This document shows positions 7,664 through 10,872 of a stretch of 10,872 bases of DNA, piece by piece. Made by a program: the position numbers and the translations under genes. Every line of letters begins with the position of its first letter. Position 1 is the first letter of the stretch. The notes beneath the pieces were generated by a model. It searched no databases, had not been told where the DNA came from, and saw only the letters and a program-made list of their open reading frames with translations. Origin of the DNA: Gammaproteobacteria bacterium (GTDB taxonomy: Bacteria > Pseudomonadota > Gammaproteobacteria > SG8-11); assembly GCA_016200445.1 (NCBI GenBank), contig JACQEQ010000363.1:1-10872 (forward strand). Direction: 5' to 3'.

Positions 7664-7673
7664 GTTCACTCCT
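7661..7673 (-). promoter_or_regulatory. Ribosome binding site deciding the rpoC start
   Basis: AGGAG at 7669-7673 is followed by TGAAC and then ATG at 7663-7661. The alternative GTG at 7669-7667 uses the last base of the AGGAG box, so it could not be served by it. E. coli RpoC also begins MKDLL, supporting the ATG. Confidence 0.85.
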
Positions 7674-7740
7674 GCTTACGCGGCTACGCGATTTACTTAA
7701 GTTAACACCGTGAACGATTCAACACCTGCGGCAACGCGAG
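7664..7740 (-). other. rpoB-rpoC intergenic spacer
   Basis: The 77-base gap holds the rpoC ribosome binding site. A small CGCG-TAGC-CGCG inverted repeat lies near 7679-7690, but it has no T tract. I see no promoter or terminator, which fits co-transcription of rpoB and rpoC. Confidence 0.6.
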
Positions 7741-10700
7741 CTAGAACTGCTCAAGCTCGATATCGATGCCCAGCGCCCGAATTTCTTTCAACAACACATT
7801 GAAAGACTCGGGCATGCCGGCATCCATACGATGGTCGCCATCGACGATATTTTTGTACATCTTGGTACGACCGTTCACATCATCCGACTTGACCGTGAGC
7901 ATTTCCTGCAAGGTGTACGACGCACCGTAGGCCTCAAGTGCCCACACTTCCATTTCACCGAAGCGTTGGCCACCAAATTGTGCTTTACCACCTAACGGCT
8001 GCTGTGTAACCAGGCTGTACGGACCGGTGGAACGCGCATGCATCTTGTCATCCACCAAATGGTTGAGCTTGAGCATGTACATGTAACCCACGGTTACCGG
8101 ACGTTCGAACGTTTCACCGGTACGTCCGTCGATCAAGGTGGTCTGACCACTGGTAGGCAAGCCCGCCAAGGCCAACATGTTCTTGATCTCGGTTTCGTGC
8201 GCACCGTCGAACACCGGCGTTGCCATCGGCACACCGCTACGCAGGTTATTGGCAAGACCCAGCACTTCGTCGTCGCTCAATGATGCAAGATCTTCTTTCT
8301 TGCCGCTGCTGTTGTAGATCTTGTCGAGAAATTTACGGATCTCGGCGGCCTTCTGCATTTCGTCGACCATTTGGCCGATTTTGCGGCCCAAGCCTTTGGC
8401 AGCCCAGCCCAAATGACACTCGAGCACCTGCCCGACGTTCATACGCGAAGGCACGCCCAGCGGATTCAACACAAAGTCGACCGGCGTCCCATCTGCCAAA
8501 TGCGGCATGTCTTCAATCGGTACGATCTGCGACACGACACCCTTGTTACCATGACGTCCAGCCATCTTGTCGCCAGGTTGCACGCGGCGTTTCACTGCCA
8601 AATACACCTTCACCATCTTCAACACGCCGGGCGCTAATTCATCGCCCGAGGTCAGCTTGGCTTTCTGAGCAATAAAGGTTTCTTCCATTTCGGCGCGCTT
8701 GAGCTTGATTTGCTCGGCAAACTTTTCCAAATCACTACCGGTATCTTCATTTCGCAAACGAATGTCGAGCCACTTGTCGCGCGGCAAATCGACCAAATAT
8801 TGCTTGGCGATTTTGGTCCCCGCCTTCAGGCCGGCGGGTCCCCCGTCGGCAACTTTACCGACCAGCATTTTTTCCAAACGGTCATAGGCATCGTCTTCCA
8901 TGATGCGGTACTGATCCTGCAAGTCCTTTTTCACTTTGATCAACGCAGCTTCTTCGATCTGCTTGGCACGCGAGTCTTTGGGCACACCGTCGCGTGTAAA
9001 CACTTGCACGTCGATCACGGTGCCATCCATACCGGACGGAACGCGCAACGAGGTGTCTTTCACATCCGAGGCTTTTTCGCCAAAGATGGCGCGCAGCAAT
9101 TTCTCTTCCGGCGTCAGCTGGGTTTCACCCTTGGGCGTCACCTTACCGACCAGGATGTCGCCAGGCTTGACTTCTGCACCGACATAGACAATGCCGGCTT
9201 CGTCCAACTTGGCCAACGCGGATTCGCCGACATTGGGAATATCGCCGGAGATTTCTTCCGAACCCAACTTGGTGTCGCGCGCGACGCAGGTTAACTCTTC
9301 GATGTGAATGGTGGTGTAACGATCTTCCTGCACCACGCGTTCGGAGATCAAAATTGAGTCTTCGAAGTTGTAGCCGTTCCACGGCATGAACGCGACCAGC
9401 ATGTTTTGGCCCAGCGCCAATTCACCTAAGTCGGTCGACGGACCATCGGCCAGCACATCACCTTTCGCCACCACGTCGCTGGGTTTTACCAGAGGCTTTT
9501 GGTTGATACAGGTGTTCTGGTTGGAACGCGTGTATTTGATCAAGGTGTAAATATCGACACCCGATTCGCCCGCATTGGTTTCGGTGTCGTTAACGCGCAC
9601 CACGATACGTCCGGCATCAACGGAGTCCACCACGCCACCACGCTTCGCAACCACCGTCACGCCGGAGTCGATCGCCACTGCGCGTTCGATGCCAGTACCG
9701 ACCAATGGTTTTTCCGAACGCAACGTCGGCACCGCCTGGCGCTGCATGTTGGAACCCATCAAGGCGCGGTTCGCATCATCATGTTCCAGGAACGGAATCA
9801 ACGCGGCCGCCACCGACACAATCTGCTTGGGCGACACGTCGATGTAGTTGATGCGTTCCGGCGTCGACATGGTAAATTCATTCTTGTGACGGCAGGACAC
9901 CAAGGTGTCGGTAAGTTTGCCGTTCTTATCCATGGTCGCATTCGCCTGTGCGATCACGTATTCGCCTTCTTCAATCGCGGACAGATAATTAATTTCATCC
10001 GTAACGCGGCTGCCCGCCACTTTGCGGTACGGCGTTTCTAAAAAGCCATATTCGTTAGTGCGCGCATACACCGCGAGCGAGTTAATCAATCCGATATTCG
10101 GACCTTCCGGCGTTTCAATCGGACACACCCGACCGTAGTGTGTCGGATGGACGTCGCGGACTTCGAACCCAGCGCGCTCGCGCGTCAGGCCGCCCGGCCC
10201 AAGGGCCGAAACGCGACGCTTGTGCGTCACTTCGGACAACGGGTTGTTTTGATCCATGAACTGCGACAACTGACTGGAACCGAAAAATTCTTTGATCGCT
10301 GCCGATACTGGCTTGGCGTTAATCATTTCTTGCGGCATCAGATTCTCGGATTCCGCCAGACTCAAACGCTCTTTCACGGCACGCTCAACACGTACCAAAC
10401 CGGCGCGGAACTGGTTCTCGACCATTTCACCGACGCTGCGAATGCGGCGATTACCGAGGTGATCAATATCATCCACGGTGCCGCGGCCATTGCGGATTTC
10501 GATGACAGTACGCAGTACATCGGTAATGTCTTGCTTCGACAACACGCCTGAACCGGTGATTTCCTGACGGCCCACGCGGCGGTTGAATTTCATACGCCCA
10601 ACCGGCGACAAGTCGTAACGGTCGGCACTGAAGAACAAGTTGTTGAACAGAGCGATGGACGCATCCTTAGTCGGCGGTTCGCCGGGACGCATCATGCGGT

Positions 10701-10872
10701 AAATTTCCACCAAGGCTTCCAAGTCCGTACGTGTTGAATCGAGACGCAACGTATGACTGATATACGGCCCGCGATCCAGATCGTTGGCGTAAATGGTCTT
10801 AAAGTCTTTAATGCCCGCCTTCATGAACTTGGTGAAGATCTCGACATTGATCTCGTCGTTAGCATTGGCAAG
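7741..10872 (-). CDS. rpoB: DNA-directed RNA polymerase subunit beta (partial, N-terminus beyond the right edge)
   Basis: Beta is the second-largest polymerase core subunit, forming the other side of the active-site cleft and the rifampicin pocket. The frame is open to the window edge, so the visible part is 1043 residues starting LANANDEINVEIFTKF, which aligns with E. coli residue 310; about 309 residues are missing. The ATG at 10824 is internal. The rifampicin cluster (about 10186-10284, from FGSSQLSQFMDQNNPL to SALGPGGL) carries the sensitive-type residues Gln513, Asp516, His526, Arg529 and Ser531 in E. coli numbering. The active-site segment GDKMAGRHGNKGV lies near 8538-8575. The C-terminal clamp region with VGYMYMLKLNHLVDDKMHAR and GGQRFGEMEVWALEAYGA is intact, ending LGIDIELEQF. 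The lineage-variable region (E. coli 938-1042) is about 13 residues longer than in E. coli and contains DGGPAGLKAG at 8818-8847, resembling betaproteobacterial proteins. Confidence 0.99.
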   Translation of the reverse strand, partial: LANANDEINVEIFTKFMKAGIKDFKTIYANDLDRGPYISHTLRLDSTRTDLEALVEIYRMMRPGEPPTKDASIALFNNLFFSADRYDLSPVGRMKFNRRVGRQEITGSGVLSKQDITDVLRTVIEIRNGRGTVDDIDHLGNRRIRSVGEMVENQFRAGLVRVERAVKERLSLAESENLMPQEMINAKPVSAAIKEFFGSSQLSQFMDQNNPLSEVTHKRRVSALGPGGLTRERAGFEVRDVHPTHYGRVCPIETPEGPNIGLINSLAVYARTNEYGFLETPYRKVAGSRVTDEINYLSAIEEGEYVIAQANATMDKNGKLTDTLVSCRHKNEFTMSTPERINYIDVSPKQIVSVAAALIPFLEHDDANRALMGSNMQRQAVPTLRSEKPLVGTGIERAVAIDSGVTVVAKRGGVVDSVDAGRIVVRVNDTETNAGESGVDIYTLIKYTRSNQNTCINQKPLVKPSDVVAKGDVLADGPSTDLGELALGQNMLVAFMPWNGYNFEDSILISERVVQEDRYTTIHIEELTCVARDTKLGSEEISGDIPNVGESALAKLDEAGIVYVGAEVKPGDILVGKVTPKGETQLTPEEKLLRAIFGEKASDVKDTSLRVPSGMDGTVIDVQVFTRDGVPKDSRAKQIEEAALIKVKKDLQDQYRIMEDDAYDRLEKMLVGKVADGGPAGLKAGTKIAKQYLVDLPRDKWLDIRLRNEDTGSDLEKFAEQIKLKRAEMEETFIAQKAKLTSGDELAPGVLKMVKVYLAVKRRVQPGDKMAGRHGNKGVVSQIVPIEDMPHLADGTPVDFVLNPLGVPSRMNVGQVLECHLGWAAKGLGRKIGQMVDEMQKAAEIRKFLDKIYNSSGKKEDLASLSDDEVLGLANNLRSGVPMATPVFDGAHETEIKNMLALAGLPTSGQTTLIDGRTGETFERPVTVGYMYMLKLNHLVDDKMHARSTGPYSLVTQQPLGGKAQFGGQRFGEMEVWALEAYGASYTLQEMLTVKSDDVNGRTKMYKNIVDGDHRMDAGMPESFNVLLKEIRALGIDIELEQF

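Noticed and set aside
7667..7669. GTG start for rpoC two codons upstream of the ATG
   Set aside because: It overlaps the AGGAG ribosome binding site that is correctly spaced for the ATG, and family members begin MKDLL.
7664..7740. A CGCG-TAGC-CGCG inverted repeat between rpoB and rpoC as a terminator
   Set aside because: The stem is only four base pairs with no T tract, and rpoB and rpoC are normally co-transcribed.
8710..10041. Long plus-strand open frames within rpoB (194 and 180 codons)
   Set aside because: They are antisense to rpoB, have no domain I recognise, and are rich in His, Arg and Phe as expected from complementing a strongly codon-biased gene.
1..10872. A hidden novel system or mobile insertion within the cluster
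   Set aside because: All genes are core, collinear and intact, gaps are 205 bases or less, and no repeats, tRNAs, integrase or transposase frames are visible. The only unexplained signals are in the rpoC-rpsL gap.

Overview
The window carries one minus-strand block of housekeeping genes for transcription and translation. In transcription order (right to left) these are rpoB (3' three-quarters), rpoC, rpsL, rpsG, fusA and the first 47 codons of tuf. Every gene is intact where it lies inside the window. I see no RNA genes, mobile elements, CRISPR arrays or accessory genes on either strand.

Organism: the proteins are proteobacterial. RpoC matches the E. coli protein almost position for position (zinc cysteines at 70/72/85/88, catalytic aspartates at 460/462/464), and S12 has the same 124-residue length. 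However, rpoC runs directly into the str operon, an arrangement found in Pseudomonas, Xanthomonas, Legionella and the Betaproteobacteria but not in Enterobacterales, where the two operons are apart. RpoB also has an insertion in its lineage-variable region that resembles betaproteobacterial and Xanthomonas-type proteins. A gammaproteobacterium outside Enterobacterales is most likely, and a betaproteobacterium is possible. The species cannot be named from this window.

Layout: rpoB (10872 to 7741) and rpoC (7663 to 3464) encode the two large RNA polymerase subunits and are separated by 77 bases. Next comes the longest non-coding gap, 205 bases (3259 to 3463). It holds a near-consensus sigma-70 promoter facing rpsL, with a TTGACA box, a 17-base spacer, a TAAAAT box and a C-rich discriminator. 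An AT-rich inverted repeat lies just upstream. Downstream, inside the predicted 5' leader, is a terminator-like hairpin followed by a T-rich tract, ending just before the rpsL ribosome binding site. rpsL (S12), rpsG (S7) and fusA (EF-G) follow with gaps of 36 and 45 bases, then tuf (EF-Tu) after 86 bases. fusA and tuf both start with GTG.

Together the genes supply the polymerase core, two small-subunit ribosomal proteins (the S12 decoding-centre protein and the S7 assembly protein) and the two main elongation factors, so transcription and translation capacity are set in one cluster. The coding content is ordinary. The most interesting part is the rpoC-rpsL gap, where a strong promoter fires straight into what looks like an intrinsic terminator or attenuator, and the rpsL-rpsG gap, which is too short to hold the E. 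coli-type S7 repressor site.
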